A stretch of DNA of 61,444 nucleotides from Helicobacter canis (GCF_008693005.1 NZ_VXKE01000022.1:1-61444), one strand, 5' to 3'; shown: positions 7,422-17,854, counted from the first letter of the stretch. Translations and numbers: made by a program. Notes: generated by a model from the letters alone, not told the origin.

Positions 7422-10400
7422 CTAGCTTTTAGGCTTGATACTTAACAGCATCGCAGGGATAATAAACACACTCACAATCGTGGAGAAAAATAGCCCGCCA
7501 ATAAGCACTGAGCCAAGCCCACGATAAATCTCGCTCCCCGCCCCTGCAAACACCACCAAAGGCAGCAGTGCCAGCACACTTGTAAGCATACTCATATAAA
7601 TGGGTGAAAGGCGTGTTTTGGTAGAGTCCAGCACGCTTTGTGTCCAAGGCATTTTATAGGTGTAGAAATTGATCCGCGCTTGATAGATGATTAAAATCGC
7701 ATTATTCACCACGCTCCCTACAAGGATAATAAACCCTAGCATTGTGATGACATCAAGATTTTGCGGTGCGATGAAGTGGTTGGTAAAAAACAGCCCCATA
7801 AGCCCCCCACTCACCGCCAAAGGCACAGAAGCAATAATTAGCAATGGATAAAAGAAATTCCCATACAGCGCACATAAAATCAAGTAAGTAATCGCCACCG
7901 CTAGCAAAAATCCGCCCAAAAGCTCATTTTTAAGTGTGCTAAGTTTATCGGCATTGCCATTGAGTGTGATGTGTAGATCTGGGTAGGAGTGCGCTATGGG
8001 TGCGATGACTTCTTTGCGGATTGTTGTGATGAACTCCTCTAGCGGTGTGTTGCCACTTGGGTTTAGGATAAGCAAGACATTGCGCTTTTGCTCAAAGTGG
8101 CGGATCGTGGAGACTCCTAGCGTGCTTTCCACCTCGCTTAACGCCCCTAGCATAACAACCTTGCCATTTGGCGCGTAAATGGGGGCATATAAAATATCTT
8201 CTGGGGAATTCTTTTTCTCCCTATTCTCTTGGGATTGCAGCATAAGATCGACATAGCCTTCATCGATTTTCACACTGCCAAGCGACTTGCCGCCTAAAAG
8301 CACGCTGACAATATTGCCAAAACTCGCTACATCAAGCTTATTTTCTAGCAGGGCAAAGTCATTGGGGTAGAGGTTTATCTCGCGATTATTCGCGCCAATG
8401 CCGGGCACCACACGCACACTCATATCGCTAAAACGCTCATTAAGCTGCGATTTGATCTGCGCTGAAGCGGCAAATATTTGCTCTAAATCATCTCCGCTGA
8501 CATTGATGTCAATGCTCGAGCTAGAAGCCCCGCTAAAGATTTGCTGGCGCAGCACCACGCCGCTGACACCGGGGACTTGCTCGATAGCCTCTTTGGCAAA
8601 CTTGATAAGCTTGGCACTTTGCTTAGGATCTTGGGCGATGAGATAAAAGGAAATCGAACTCCCAGCCCCGATATAGAAATTTTTAATCATTGGGACTTCT
8701 TCTTGCTCGCTAGCTTCTTGGGATTTTATACAAGTGTCTGTAAGCTCCTGCCCAAGAGCATCGCGCGCATATCTGCAGACAAATGGCTCGATTTGCTGGC
8801 TAATTTGATCCACGATATAACGCTTTTCATTGTAGGAGAGACCGGGCGCGGTTGATATATATGCGATGATGAAATTCTGCTCTCCGCGCGGAAGATAGTC
8901 TGTTTTAGGAAAGGTGAAATAGCTAAACGCAAGGCAAAAGCCCAAAAACCCAGCTATGGTGTAGAATCTAGCCCTGCCGCTTTGGACACATTTATGCACA
9001 AAGTGCATAATCCGCTCACTACACCTTAGCCCAAATACGCCAATCTTCTGGCTAAGCGGGCTTGGTGCTTTAGACTCCTGTAAAAAAAGCAGCAAAAATG
9101 CCGGCACGATAAGGACACAAACCACAAATGCCAGCACAATCGCACTGCTAGCAGCAATCCCAATATCTGCAAAGAGCTGCCCAGCTTCGTCCTTGAGATA
9201 GAAAATCGGCACAAAAATGGCGATTGTCGTAATGCTTGAGGCAAAGAGCGCGCCTAGCACTTCTCTCACTCCTGTAAGAGTGGATTCTACGGGGGAGTTG
9301 GGCGTTTTAGCGCGATTGCGGATAATGGATTCTAGCACGACAATGGCAGAGTCTATCACCATAGAAATGGCAAAGGATATGCCCGCAAGGGAGATGATAT
9401 TAAGCGTCCTGCCAAAGATATGCAGCACGATAAATGTCCCAATAATGCTTAGAGGGATCACAAGGGCTACAAGCACCAAAGAAGTAAGGTTGCGCAAAAA
9501 TAGCAGCAGCACTGCGATTGCTAGCACCATACCTAGCAGCACACTTTGCTTAACTTGGGCGATGGCATTTAGGATAAAGCCACTTTGATCGCGCCCCCAA
9601 GTGATTTCTAGCTCTTTTGGCAGGACTTGGTCATTGAGCTTTTGGGTGAGAGCTTTAATGGACTCTGTCATTTCAAGGATATTGGCATCTGCGGTGGGGC
9701 GGATTTGGATTGATAGGACTTGCTCTCTATTGTGGAGGTTGTAGCTTGTTTTGCCCGAGTAGCCGCTCTGCACGCTGGCGATGTCCTTTAGCCGCGTGAT
9801 TTTGCCATTTTGCACGCGGATAATGGTGTTTAGCACTTCATCAGGGGAGCGATACTCACCGATGGTTTGCACGCGATAATTATGCTGGTCAAAGTCGATA
9901 CTCCCAGCAGAGATATTGTGATTTTGCTTGTTTATGGCGTTAATGATGTCTTGGATAGTGATGTTGTTAAAGGCGAGCTGGGCGGTGTTTAGCACGATTT
10001 GGACTTGCGGCTGCACCCCACCTGCAAGTATGACTTCCCCCACCCCAGCAATGCGCTCATAATGGGGCAGCACTTCATTTTCTATAATGCCTTTATATGT
10101 ATCAATCGCGCTATCAACGCCCCCATTTTGATCTATGGAGAATATAGCTTCTTGAAGCGAGACAAACAGATACACGCTTATAGGGATTGTTTCACCTGTG
10201 GTTTTGACAATGGGCTTTTGCACACCTTCTGGATAGCCTGTGATCTCTTCAAGCTTGGCACTGACTTCTACAAACGCACTGCGCAAATCGCTCTCAAGCC
10301 CAAATTCTAAATTCACAATCCCTATGCCATCGCGCATAGTGGCAGTGAGATTTTTGAGATTTTTGAGATTTTTTAGCTTGGCTTCTTGCCTTTGGACAAT

Positions 10401-10586
10401 CTCTTTTTCTATTTGATATGGTGAGGCACCTGCGTAGTAGGTATAGATACCAATTGTAGGGTGCGTAGTCTGGGGTAGAAGCTGGTAGGGGATCTTCACA
10501 AATGCGATACACCCAAAAAGCGTGATAAATATCGCCACCACGCTGGCAAAAACCGGGCGAGTTAGGAAAAATGCGACAATATTCAT
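7422..10586 (-). CDS. RND multidrug efflux permease (HAE1/AcrB family)
   Basis: A 1054-residue inner-membrane pump subunit that would export drugs or bile-type compounds using the proton gradient. It begins with the RND signature FFLTRPVFASVVAIF and has the duplicated arrangement of one helix, a large periplasmic loop and six helices. In the helix-4 region the sequence is SMVIDSAIVVLES, with one aspartate where AcrB has two. Residues 71-80 read LKNLKNLKNL, encoded by three exact 9-bp repeats. It follows its membrane-fusion partner by 9 bases, and a MarR regulator leads the operon. No TolC-like channel gene is present. I cannot say whether it corresponds to HefC or another H. pylori pump. Confidence 0.9.
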   Translation of the reverse strand: MNIVAFFLTRPVFASVVAIFITLFGCIAFVKIPYQLLPQTTHPTIGIYTYYAGASPYQIEKEIVQRQEAKLKNLKNLKNLTATMRDGIGIVNLEFGLESDLRSAFVEVSAKLEEITGYPEGVQKPIVKTTGETIPISVYLFVSLQEAIFSIDQNGGVDSAIDTYKGIIENEVLPHYERIAGVGEVILAGGVQPQVQIVLNTAQLAFNNITIQDIINAINKQNHNISAGSIDFDQHNYRVQTIGEYRSPDEVLNTIIRVQNGKITRLKDIASVQSGYSGKTSYNLHNREQVLSIQIRPTADANILEMTESIKALTQKLNDQVLPKELEITWGRDQSGFILNAIAQVKQSVLLGMVLAIAVLLLFLRNLTSLVLVALVIPLSIIGTFIVLHIFGRTLNIISLAGISFAISMVIDSAIVVLESIIRNRAKTPNSPVESTLTGVREVLGALFASSITTIAIFVPIFYLKDEAGQLFADIGIAASSAIVLAFVVCVLIVPAFLLLFLQESKAPSPLSQKIGVFGLRCSERIMHFVHKCVQSGRARFYTIAGFLGFCLAFSYFTFPKTDYLPRGEQNFIIAYISTAPGLSYNEKRYIVDQISQQIEPFVCRYARDALGQELTDTCIKSQEASEQEEVPMIKNFYIGAGSSISFYLIAQDPKQSAKLIKFAKEAIEQVPGVSGVVLRQQIFSGASSSSIDINVSGDDLEQIFAASAQIKSQLNERFSDMSVRVVPGIGANNREINLYPNDFALLENKLDVASFGNIVSVLLGGKSLGSVKIDEGYVDLMLQSQENREKKNSPEDILYAPIYAPNGKVVMLGALSEVESTLGVSTIRHFEQKRNVLLILNPSGNTPLEEFITTIRKEVIAPIAHSYPDLHITLNGNADKLSTLKNELLGGFLLAVAITYLILCALYGNFFYPLLIIASVPLAVSGGLMGLFFTNHFIAPQNLDVITMLGFIILVGSVVNNAILIIYQARINFYTYKMPWTQSVLDSTKTRLSPIYMSMLTSVLALLPLVVFAGAGSEIYRGLGSVLIGGLFFSTIVSVFIIPAMLLSIKPKS
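10347..10373 (-). repeat. 9-bp tandem repeat (x3) inside the RND pump gene
   Basis: GAGATTTTT occurs three times head to tail on the plus strand. It encodes a repeated Leu-Lys-Asn in the first periplasmic domain. Copy number changes would keep the frame and add or remove three residues. Confidence 0.75.
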
Positions 10587-10595
10587 TTGCGTGCT

Positions 10596-11621
10596 TTATC
10601 TAGGCTTGATGATATGCACTTGCGTGCCATTTTGTAGATTCTCCTGTCCGCGTAGCACGAGAGAATCTGCCTCTGTAAGCTTGGCACGCACAAGCATTTG
10701 AAAATCCTGTGTGTGTAGAATCTCCACTGGGATTTGCTCTGCTTTTTGCGCGCGAATCGCAAAGACATAGGGCTTATTATCCTTATAGACAATACTGCCG
10801 CGCGGGATAATAAAGCCCTTTTCTCCCCCAGATATATCAAGTAGCACGCGCGCTGCCATTCCATCTAAAAAGCTCCCATCATTACGCACGGCAATATATA
10901 CAGGAAATGTCCTAGAGAGCGTATCGGCACGTGGGATAAGCGCGGAGATAGAGCCTTGATATTCTTTGCCACCGATATGGAGCTTGACCTTTTGCCTTGC
11001 TTTTAGCGTGCGCACAACAGAGCTTGGCACATCAATAATCACCTCCGTATCGCGCGAGTTTAGGATCTGGCACACCACAGCCCCTGTTTGCACCCACTCG
11101 CCCTTATGCACGCGCTGCTCCACGACTATCCCTTCAAAAGGCGCGTAGATGACCTTTTGATCCTTTTGGACTTTGGAGATTTCTAGCTCACCTAGCAAGG
11201 CTTGGATTCTAGCTTCTTGGGACTTGGCTTCATATTCTAAATTTTCATACTGCTGGATAGAGATGGATTGAGATTGCAAGAGATTTTTATACCGCTCTAG
11301 CTCATTTTTCTGCCGCTCTAGCGTATAGCGCGCATCAGCAATCTTTGCTTGCTTAATCTTAATATCTTCTAAAAGCAGAGCAGAATCTAGCGCGATAAGC
11401 TTCTGCCCCTTTTTGACATTATCGCCGATAGAGAAATACACCCCCTCTACCACGCCTTGGGCAGAAGTAGCCACAGAGCTAATCTCCTTAAACCGCACAC
11501 TACCTACAAAGCTCTCTACCTTGCTTAGTGTCCCATACTTAATCTCAGCACTCTCCACAGGGACGCTCTTTGCCACTCCTAATTGCAAAGCCACACAAAG
11601 CAAAATACTGATTTTTTTCAT
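10596..11621 (-). CDS. RND efflux periplasmic adaptor (membrane fusion protein)
   Basis: A 341-residue HlyD/AcrA-type adaptor linking the RND pump to an outer-membrane channel. A cleavable signal peptide (KKISILLCVALQLGVAKS) is followed by a lipoyl half (VEGVYFSIGDNVKKGQKLIALD), a helical hairpin rich in Glu, Gln and Lys (about residues 80-145), the second lipoyl half (IYAPFEGIVVEQRVHKGEWV), and beta-barrel and membrane-proximal domains. There is no lipobox, so it is probably soluble in the periplasm. The start codon overlaps the MarR stop (ATGA), so the two are translationally coupled, and the pump gene follows after 9 bases. Confidence 0.9.
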   Translation of the reverse strand: MKKISILLCVALQLGVAKSVPVESAEIKYGTLSKVESFVGSVRFKEISSVATSAQGVVEGVYFSIGDNVKKGQKLIALDSALLLEDIKIKQAKIADARYTLERQKNELERYKNLLQSQSISIQQYENLEYEAKSQEARIQALLGELEISKVQKDQKVIYAPFEGIVVEQRVHKGEWVQTGAVVCQILNSRDTEVIIDVPSSVVRTLKARQKVKLHIGGKEYQGSISALIPRADTLSRTFPVYIAVRNDGSFLDGMAARVLLDISGGEKGFIIPRGSIVYKDNKPYVFAIRAQKAEQIPVEILHTQDFQMLVRAKLTEADSLVLRGQENLQNGTQVHIIKPR

Positions 11622-12064
11622 TGCAACGCTACTTTCTCAATCTTTTCAAGCAAGCTACGCAAAAGGACTTGATCTTGCTCGCTTAAAGCTGTGTCAAAGA
11701 TCATATCCATCTTGTCTTTTAAAAACGAAATTTCTTCAAGCTTTTGTAGCCCCGCTTGTGTGATATGCACATACGCTACACGCTTATCCCTTGGGTCTTT
11801 ATACTTGCTAATAAAGCTCTTCCTCTCAAGGGTAGAGAGCAGGCGCGATGTTGTTGTAATATCCTTTAGCAAAGCTTGTGCAAGATCACTTACGCGCACT
11901 TCCTTGTCCATTGAGTGCAGGATATGCAGCACCCAGAGCTGCTCTAGCCCAATGTCAAAGGGGCGCAGGAGATTGATCATATAAGTCTCAAGCAAGCGCG
12001 CTGTATGCCCGAAAAACGCTCCTACACTTTTTTGCTGTAAGTCTTTTTTGCTACAAAGTGCCAT
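11618..12064 (-). CDS. MarR-family transcriptional regulator
   Basis: A 148-residue winged-helix regulator. The central DNA-binding region (VSDLAQALLKDITTTSRLLSTLERKSFI), the wing (KDPRDKRVAYVHIT) and the flanking dimerisation helices are typical of MarR. An open frame extends to 12100 and into the ispH gene, but the ATG at 12064 has GGAG six bases upstream and avoids the overlap, so I start there. It is the first gene of a three-gene operon with an adaptor and an RND pump, so it most likely represses that pump and responds to a pump substrate; this is inference from position. Confidence 0.85.
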   Translation of the reverse strand: MALCSKKDLQQKSVGAFFGHTARLLETYMINLLRPFDIGLEQLWVLHILHSMDKEVRVSDLAQALLKDITTTSRLLSTLERKSFISKYKDPRDKRVAYVHITQAGLQKLEEISFLKDKMDMIFDTALSEQDQVLLRSLLEKIEKVALQ

Positions 12065-12083
12065 ACCTTTCTCCACTGCTATA

Positions 12084-12908
12084 CTAGATATTTTGGACAT
12101 AGGCGACTACTTCTTGCACAATCCAATCCGGTGTAGAAGCCCCAGCAGTGATCCCACACATTTGCTTCCCTACAAACCAGCTAGAATCTATCTCGCTTGT
12201 ATCTTCGACAAGATAGCTATCCTTACAATGCTCAAGTGCAATGCTTAAGAGCTGCTTGGTGTTAGAAGAAGTTTTACCACCTACTACTATCATAATATCC
12301 ACCTCCTTGCTAAGCTCCTTGCACGCGCGTTGATTGTCAAAAGTCGCATTGCAGATTGTATTAAACACGCGCACTTCTGCGCAGTTTTCTATAAGATAGC
12401 CGGCAATCTCATTAAACTTCTCTATCTGCTTTGTGGTTTGAGAGATTAAGGCGACTTTGTTTCTAACTTTATGCTGCTTTAGCTCCTGTAAGTTTGCCAC
12501 CACTAGCGCGCCATTTTTCGCATAGCTTTTCACGCCCTTAATCTCTGGGTGGTTCTCATCGCCAAAAATCACAATCTCATAGCCATCTTCGCTCATTTTC
12601 TCCACAATTTGCTGCGGCTTAGTAACAAAAGGGCAAGTCGCATCAACTATACGCACAGGCTTTGTGGCGATTGATTCTAGCACTTGTTTGGGTATGCCGT
12701 GTGTGCGGATAATGAGCGTAGAGCCATCTTGTATATCATCATAAGTTTCTTTAAGCCCTACATTGAAGTCGTTTTTTAGACGGTTGATTTCTTGGTAATT
12801 ATGGATAAGTGGTCCTAGTGTGGAGCTGTTTTTGTTCTTTTCAGCGATTTTTATGGCTCTGCGCACCCCAAAGCAAAATCCCAGCTTTCTAGCAAGTTTC
12901 ACTTCCAC
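12084..12908 (-). CDS. ispH: 4-hydroxy-3-methylbut-2-enyl diphosphate reductase
   Basis: A 274-residue iron-sulfur enzyme catalysing the last step of the MEP isoprenoid pathway, giving IPP and DMAPP. The three cluster cysteines are visible: Cys12 in GFCFGVRRA, Cys92 in DATCPFV and Cys186 in NTICNATF, along with the HNYQEINRL substrate-binding segment. Length and spacing match the family. The start is GTG with AAGGAG five bases before it. It lies 20 bases after aroA in the aroA-ispH direction and may belong to the pheS-pheT-aroA-ispH run. Confidence 0.95.
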   Translation of the reverse strand: MEVKLARKLGFCFGVRRAIKIAEKNKNSSTLGPLIHNYQEINRLKNDFNVGLKETYDDIQDGSTLIIRTHGIPKQVLESIATKPVRIVDATCPFVTKPQQIVEKMSEDGYEIVIFGDENHPEIKGVKSYAKNGALVVANLQELKQHKVRNKVALISQTTKQIEKFNEIAGYLIENCAEVRVFNTICNATFDNQRACKELSKEVDIMIVVGGKTSSNTKQLLSIALEHCKDSYLVEDTSEIDSSWFVGKQMCGITAGASTPDWIVQEVVAYVQNI

Positions 12909-12928
12909 ACTATCTCCTTACACTCTAG

Positions 12929-14251
12929 TTAGTCAAGCAAGCGCACTTCTGTCATCTCGCGCAAAATTTCTAAAAAATTAGGAAACGACACACCTATGCA
13001 CTCTTCATCATCGATTACCGCCCCTAGTCGCAGCCCCATAATCGCAAAGCTCATAGCGATCCTATGATCCCCAAAGCTACGCAAAGGGGCACTAGAATCC
13101 ATCTTTTTAGATTCTAGCTTATCGCCCAAGCCCTCGATGACAAAGCCATCTTCCCTCTCTTCACAGGTGATCCCTAGGGCTTTGAGATTGCTTACCACTG
13201 CGTGGATTCTATCGCACTCTTTTACGCGAAGCTCCTTGGCGTTACTCACTTCACTGCGCCCACTAGCAAAGCAAAATGCTATGGCAAGTGCTGGCAACTC
13301 ATCAATAAGCCACGAGATATTTTCACTCACGCTCACTGCCTTTAGCGGCGCGCTTTGCACATAAATATCGCCCACTTCTTCATACGCGCACTCCGTGCGG
13401 TGATACTCAATAATCGCGCCCATAGATTCTAGCACCTTAAAGGCTTCAATACGCGTGGGGTTTAGCAAGACATTTTTTAAAAGCACGCTAGAATCTGGTG
13501 TGATTGTCGCAGCCACCGCGAAGAAAAATGCGCTTGAAGGATCAGCGGGGATTGCTATATCAAGCGGCTGTAATTTCTGGCTTAGCGGATTGATAGTAAT
13601 GCTACATAGCCCTTGTTTATTCTCTTTAGCGATTTGCGCGCCCATACCACTAAGCATACGCTCTGTGTGATCTCTTGTGTGCTCTCTCTCACCATACACA
13701 CTAGAATCCTTGGCAAAAAGCGCAGCAAGAATGAGTGCGGACTTTACCTGTGCGCTAGCTATCTCGCCTATAAAGCTAAAGCCCTGCAGCTCTGTGCCAA
13801 TCACACTAAGAGGTGCATAGCCGCCACTTCTACTATAAATTTGTGCGCCCACACTTTGCAAGGGCTTTATCACACGATTCATTGGACGAGCGTGTAAATA
13901 CTTATCCCCACTTAAGACAAAATAGCCCTTTTGCGCGCTTAAAAGCCCTGTATAAAGGCGCATAGCAGTCCCAGCATTGCCACAATCAAGCACGCAATCT
14001 GGCTCCATAATCTTGCTAGGCGGAGTGAAGATAAAGCTTCCTTTGCACCCCTGCTCTTCTACCTTTAGCCCAAGCTTCCTAGCGATCTCAAGGGTGTGGA
14101 GCGTATCTTGTGCGAGTAGGTAATTATGCACGACACTTGGAGCTTTAGCTAGCAAAGCAAACATCGCTGTGCGATGAGAGATCGACTTATCTGGCGCGAT
14201 AGAATCTATCTCTTTATGGAAGCCTTTGGCTCTAGGGGTGATTGCTAGCAT
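12929..14251 (-). CDS. aroA: 3-phosphoshikimate 1-carboxyvinyltransferase (EPSP synthase)
   Basis: A 440-residue enzyme of the shikimate pathway that joins PEP and shikimate-3-phosphate. Active-site landmarks are PDKSISHR (Lys22, Ser23, Arg27), GNAGTAMR, the DELPALAIAF segment, KECDRI and SFGDHRIAMSF near the C-terminus. The start codon overlaps the pheT stop (TAATG), so translation is coupled. Confidence 0.95.
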   Translation of the reverse strand: MLAITPRAKGFHKEIDSIAPDKSISHRTAMFALLAKAPSVVHNYLLAQDTLHTLEIARKLGLKVEEQGCKGSFIFTPPSKIMEPDCVLDCGNAGTAMRLYTGLLSAQKGYFVLSGDKYLHARPMNRVIKPLQSVGAQIYSRSGGYAPLSVIGTELQGFSFIGEIASAQVKSALILAALFAKDSSVYGEREHTRDHTERMLSGMGAQIAKENKQGLCSITINPLSQKLQPLDIAIPADPSSAFFFAVAATITPDSSVLLKNVLLNPTRIEAFKVLESMGAIIEYHRTECAYEEVGDIYVQSAPLKAVSVSENISWLIDELPALAIAFCFASGRSEVSNAKELRVKECDRIHAVVSNLKALGITCEEREDGFVIEGLGDKLESKKMDSSAPLRSFGDHRIAMSFAIMGLRLGAVIDDEECIGVSFPNFLEILREMTEVRLLD

Positions 14252-16590
14252 TATGCCTTCAACTTCGCGCTAAACTTTTGCTCAAGGCAGGCTAGCACTA
14301 ATTGGATTCTACCTGCAAGCTCTTCTTCTGTAAGGCTCTTTTCCTGTGCGCGGAACACTAGGCGGATTGTAAGCGCAAACTGCGTATCCTCATACACATC
14401 AAGCGGATAAATCGCCTCCAAATCTTCTACTTCCAACGCTTTAATGGCTTCTTGTATCGTGTGGAATGGCGTGCATTTATCGATGATAATTGTAATATCG
14501 CGGATATTTGCGTGCAGCTTTGGATATGGCTTAGCAGAATCTAGCGCGTGTGTTTGAAGCGTATAAATCTGCGCATAGAACGCATCGTGGAGATCTAGGG
14601 ACTTTTCAAAGCTTGGGTGAAGCTTGGCGATAATCCCCACAGCCTTGCCATTTTGCATAATATCGGCGCAAATGTGTGGGTGAGCGTTTTTGGGTGGGGT
14701 GAGCGTTTTCACCAATGTAAAGTCGCCAATAATCGCGCTAACTTCTTTAGCAAAGCTATAAAAATCCCATTTTTCTCCCTTAGGATAGGGGTAGGCTTCT
14801 TTCGTCTTTAGCCCACTCACAACAATGCCTAGCTCCTTGCGCTCCTCTCTCTTAGCACTATATACACTGCCAATTTCAAACAGCTTGATACTTTTGAAGC
14901 CTAAGTTGTGATTGCGACTTGCGGATTCAAAGAGAGCTGGGATAAGGCTCGTGCGCAATGTATCAAGCTCGCTTGTGATTGGATTTTGCAAATCAAGTTT
15001 AGATTCTAGCACCTCACAGCCCCACTCAAGCAGCTTTGATCGCTGGTAAAATACATAGTGGATACACTCATAAAACCCAAGCGCAAGCGCGCGTTTGGCG
15101 ATGTCGCGCTTGTGTTGATACACAAGTAGTGTGTCAGTGATATTGAGCTTCTGCGCACTTTTGTATGGAAGCGAAGGGATATTTTTAATCCCATAAATAC
15201 GCAAAAACTCTTCTGTAATATCTTGCGCACTAGCAATATCGTGGCGATATGGCGGAGGCGTAATATGCAAAAACGCTCCATCACCACTTGCTTCAATATG
15301 GAAATTAAGCTGCTTTAGCACTTGGGCGATTTCTTCTTTTTGCACATCTTTGCCAACGGCTTGTGGGATCGTGTGGAAATCCATAGTGATTAGGCACTGC
15401 TCGCTCTCTTCAGTCATATCAAGCTCTTGATAGCCAGAATACACCGAGCACTCCGCATAGGTGTTAAGTAGCTCACACAGCAGGCTAGCTCCCATTAGCA
15501 GCTCCGTATTACTCCCACGCACAGAGCGATAAGTGGTAATGTGATCTTGCTCTATGTTGTGAGCAAACAACGCTTTAGCAAGTATTTCAGGTGGGACAAA
15601 GCTTGCTTGGATAATGGCAAGGCTTGGGTAGGATTCTAGCGGCTTGGCATAGTTTTTCACCCCAATGACACAAAGCTTATTACCCTGTGCATCAAAGACA
15701 CATTCAAAGCCCTTTTCATCTTGGCGCACCTTAAGAGCGGTGGGTGTTTGCGCTTGCTCTGGTAGGGGATAAATATCAAACATCACCCCGCTCATATACA
15801 TAGCAAACCGCTTGTGATTCTCTAATACATTATCGCTCAAAAGCCCATTATAAGAGAGCATAATCTGCTCTTGCAAGGCATTTTCTATGCTATCAATTTG
15901 CACGACCTTATACAAAAGATGCGATTTGATATGGCACTCCGCGGAGAGATTGACCGCGCGCCCTATGCCAAGAGCTATGCCATACTCCTTTTCTTTTGGA
16001 GTTTTTACCATAAGATTATGCGCTGAAGCCAGCTCCCTAGCAATACCTAGCACACACAGACAATCCCCCCTATTTGGCGTTAAAGACACTTCTATAAGAT
16101 GCTGATTAAAAAAGGCATAATCACTAAGCTCCTTGCCCAGCACAAGCTCGCCAATGCTAGAATCTAGCACCATAATCCCATCATTAACCTCACTCAGTCC
16201 AAGCTCGCTAGCAGAGCAGATCATACCATAGCTTTGCACACCTCTTAGCGTGCTTCGCTTGATTGTCAAAAATGCTTCATTTTCATTTTTTGATGGGAGC
16301 TTTGCGCCTTCTAAAGCTAGGGCTACAAACTGATCTTTGGCGACATTTTTTGCACCGCACACAATTTGCAATGTCTTTTCGCCAATATCGACTTGGCAAA
16401 TGTTGAGCTTATCGGCATTGGGGTGTGGGACCTTCTCAAGCACTTTGCCTACAACGACATTTTTGGAGATTTGCAGTCTATGGCACTGCTCAACCTCTAT
16501 GCCTATATCATTAAGCGTTTCACAAATCTGGCTTATGCTAAGATGCTCTATATCCACAAAATAGGATAAAAAATGGCTAGAAACTATCAT
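14251..16590 (-). CDS. pheT: Phenylalanine--tRNA ligase beta subunit
   Basis: A 779-residue subunit of the heterotetrameric PheRS. It has the N-terminal tRNA-binding (EMAP/OB) domain (KVLEKVPHPNADKLNICQVDIG), the B3/B4 editing region, B5, the catalytic-like core and a C-terminal ferredoxin-fold anticodon-binding domain (YPKLHANIRDITIIIDKCT). The ATG at 16590 overlaps the pheS stop (TGATG); a TTG lies directly before it. Downstream it overlaps aroA by one base. Confidence 0.95.
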   Translation of the reverse strand: MIVSSHFLSYFVDIEHLSISQICETLNDIGIEVEQCHRLQISKNVVVGKVLEKVPHPNADKLNICQVDIGEKTLQIVCGAKNVAKDQFVALALEGAKLPSKNENEAFLTIKRSTLRGVQSYGMICSASELGLSEVNDGIMVLDSSIGELVLGKELSDYAFFNQHLIEVSLTPNRGDCLCVLGIARELASAHNLMVKTPKEKEYGIALGIGRAVNLSAECHIKSHLLYKVVQIDSIENALQEQIMLSYNGLLSDNVLENHKRFAMYMSGVMFDIYPLPEQAQTPTALKVRQDEKGFECVFDAQGNKLCVIGVKNYAKPLESYPSLAIIQASFVPPEILAKALFAHNIEQDHITTYRSVRGSNTELLMGASLLCELLNTYAECSVYSGYQELDMTEESEQCLITMDFHTIPQAVGKDVQKEEIAQVLKQLNFHIEASGDGAFLHITPPPYRHDIASAQDITEEFLRIYGIKNIPSLPYKSAQKLNITDTLLVYQHKRDIAKRALALGFYECIHYVFYQRSKLLEWGCEVLESKLDLQNPITSELDTLRTSLIPALFESASRNHNLGFKSIKLFEIGSVYSAKREERKELGIVVSGLKTKEAYPYPKGEKWDFYSFAKEVSAIIGDFTLVKTLTPPKNAHPHICADIMQNGKAVGIIAKLHPSFEKSLDLHDAFYAQIYTLQTHALDSAKPYPKLHANIRDITIIIDKCTPFHTIQEAIKALEVEDLEAIYPLDVYEDTQFALTIRLVFRAQEKSLTEEELAGRIQLVLACLEQKFSAKLKA

Positions 16591-17621
16591 CAAAACTGCT
16601 CCAACAACCGCAAATCTGTCTCAAAAAAGCTACGCAAATCCCCAATGCCAAGACTTAGCATACAAAGCCGCTCCACCCCCATACCAAAGGCATAGCCGCT
16701 CACTTCTTCATAGCCCACAGCCCTAAACACATTATCATCAACCATTCCGCACCCTAGCACCTCAAGCCAGCCAGTGTGCGAGCATACACGACAGCCACTG
16801 CCTTGGCAGAATATGCAAGAAATATCCACTTCAGCACTAGGCTCTGTAAAAGGGAAAAATGACGAGCGAAATCGCACCTTAACATCGCCAAACATATAGT
16901 GCAAAAAGCTCTCTAGCACATACTTTAAATGCGCGAAATTTACCGCGCCCGTCTTATCGACCACAAGCCCTTCTACTTGATGAAACATAGGCGAATGTGT
17001 CAGGTCATAATCCCTGCGGAATGTCTCTCCGGGACAGATCATCTTAATAGGCGGCTTTTGATCAAGCATTGTGCGAATTTGCACAGGAGAAGTATGAGTG
17101 CGCAAAAGCTTATTATCGTGGAAGTAGAAAGTATCCTGCATATCCCTTGCTGGGTGATACTCTGGGAGATTGAGTGCTGAAAAGTTATGAAAATCATCTT
17201 CTACAAGCGGACCATCGCATAGCTCATAGCCCATACGCGTGAAATACTCGATAATTTTGTCTTTTGTGTAGTTGATGGGGTGTCCTATACTGCGCTTGCT
17301 GCTTAGATTAAACAAGCTTACATCAATGCCCTGCGCACTTAAAGCGGATTCTAGCTCTTTAGATTCTAGCTCTATAAGCTTTGCTTGAAAATGCTCTTCA
17401 AACTCCTTTCGCAGGCTATTAAGCGAGGTGGCAAGCTGCTTTTTCTCAGCTTCTGGGAGAGATTTAAGCGTGCTGAAATACTCTGTTAAAATCCCCTTTT
17501 TTCCTATGGTTTCTATGCGGATTTGCTCTAGGGCTTGGGTGCTTTGCGCGGTGTGAAGCTTCTCAAATGTAGCTTGCATAGCCACTTGTGGATCACTTAG
17601 GCTACTTGGATTTTTTGGCAT
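16590..17621 (-). CDS. pheS: Phenylalanine--tRNA ligase alpha subunit
   Basis: A 343-residue catalytic subunit of PheRS. An N-terminal coiled coil (about residues 10-80) is followed by the class II core with [19 protein letters not shown] (motif 2), [20 protein letters not shown] and the motif 3 region [11 protein letters not shown]. The open frame runs to 17756, but the internal ATG at 17621 has AGGAG six bases upstream and gives the normal family length. The extra 45 residues have no family character. Confidence 0.95.
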   Translation of the reverse strand: MPKNPSSLSDPQVAMQATFEKLHTAQSTQALEQIRIETIGKKGILTEYFSTLKSLPEAEKKQLATSLNSLRKEFEEHFQAKLIELESKELESALSAQGIDVSLFNLSSKRSIGHPINYTKDKIIEYFTRMGYELCDGPLVEDDFHNFSALNLPEYHPARDMQDTFYFHDNKLLRTHTSPVQIRTMLDQKPPIKMICPGETFRRDYDLTHSPMFHQVEGLVVDKTGAVNFAHLKYVLESFLHYMFGDVKVRFRSSFFPFTEPSAEVDISCIFCQGSGCRVCSHTGWLEVLGCGMVDDNVFRAVGYEEVSGYAFGMGVERLCMLSLGIGDLRSFFETDLRLLEQF

Positions 17622-17790
17622 TCTCTCTCCTGTGGGTCTTGCAAGATGATGTTTCAAGGGTTTAAAGTTTGGCTTGTAAGCACTTTGGGCGCATTGTAGC
17701 GAGACAATCCTTAATATTTTATTGCCATTGTTTGTGTTGCTTACTTGCTTTGGCATATAATGAAGCGGAGAGCTGGGGATTTTAAAAGTG

Positions 17791-17824
17791 GATTCTAGCT
17801 AGCGGATAAAGACTAGCTAGAATC
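17791..17824 (-). terminator. Hairpin from inverted GATTCTAGCTAG motif pair
   Basis: GATTCTAGCTAG (17791-17802) and its perfect reverse complement (17813-17824) surround a 10-base loop, about 30 bases beyond the stop of the substrate-binding protein gene. It is one of several places where two copies of the TAGAATC motif face each other at a gene end. Confidence 0.6.
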
Positions 17825-17854
17825 TAAATATGCAAGAGTCTATATCATCTAAGG

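Noticed and set aside
12065-12100. Longer N-terminus for the MarR regulator
   Set aside because: It overlaps ispH and lacks a ribosome site, while ATG 12064 has a well-spaced GGAG.
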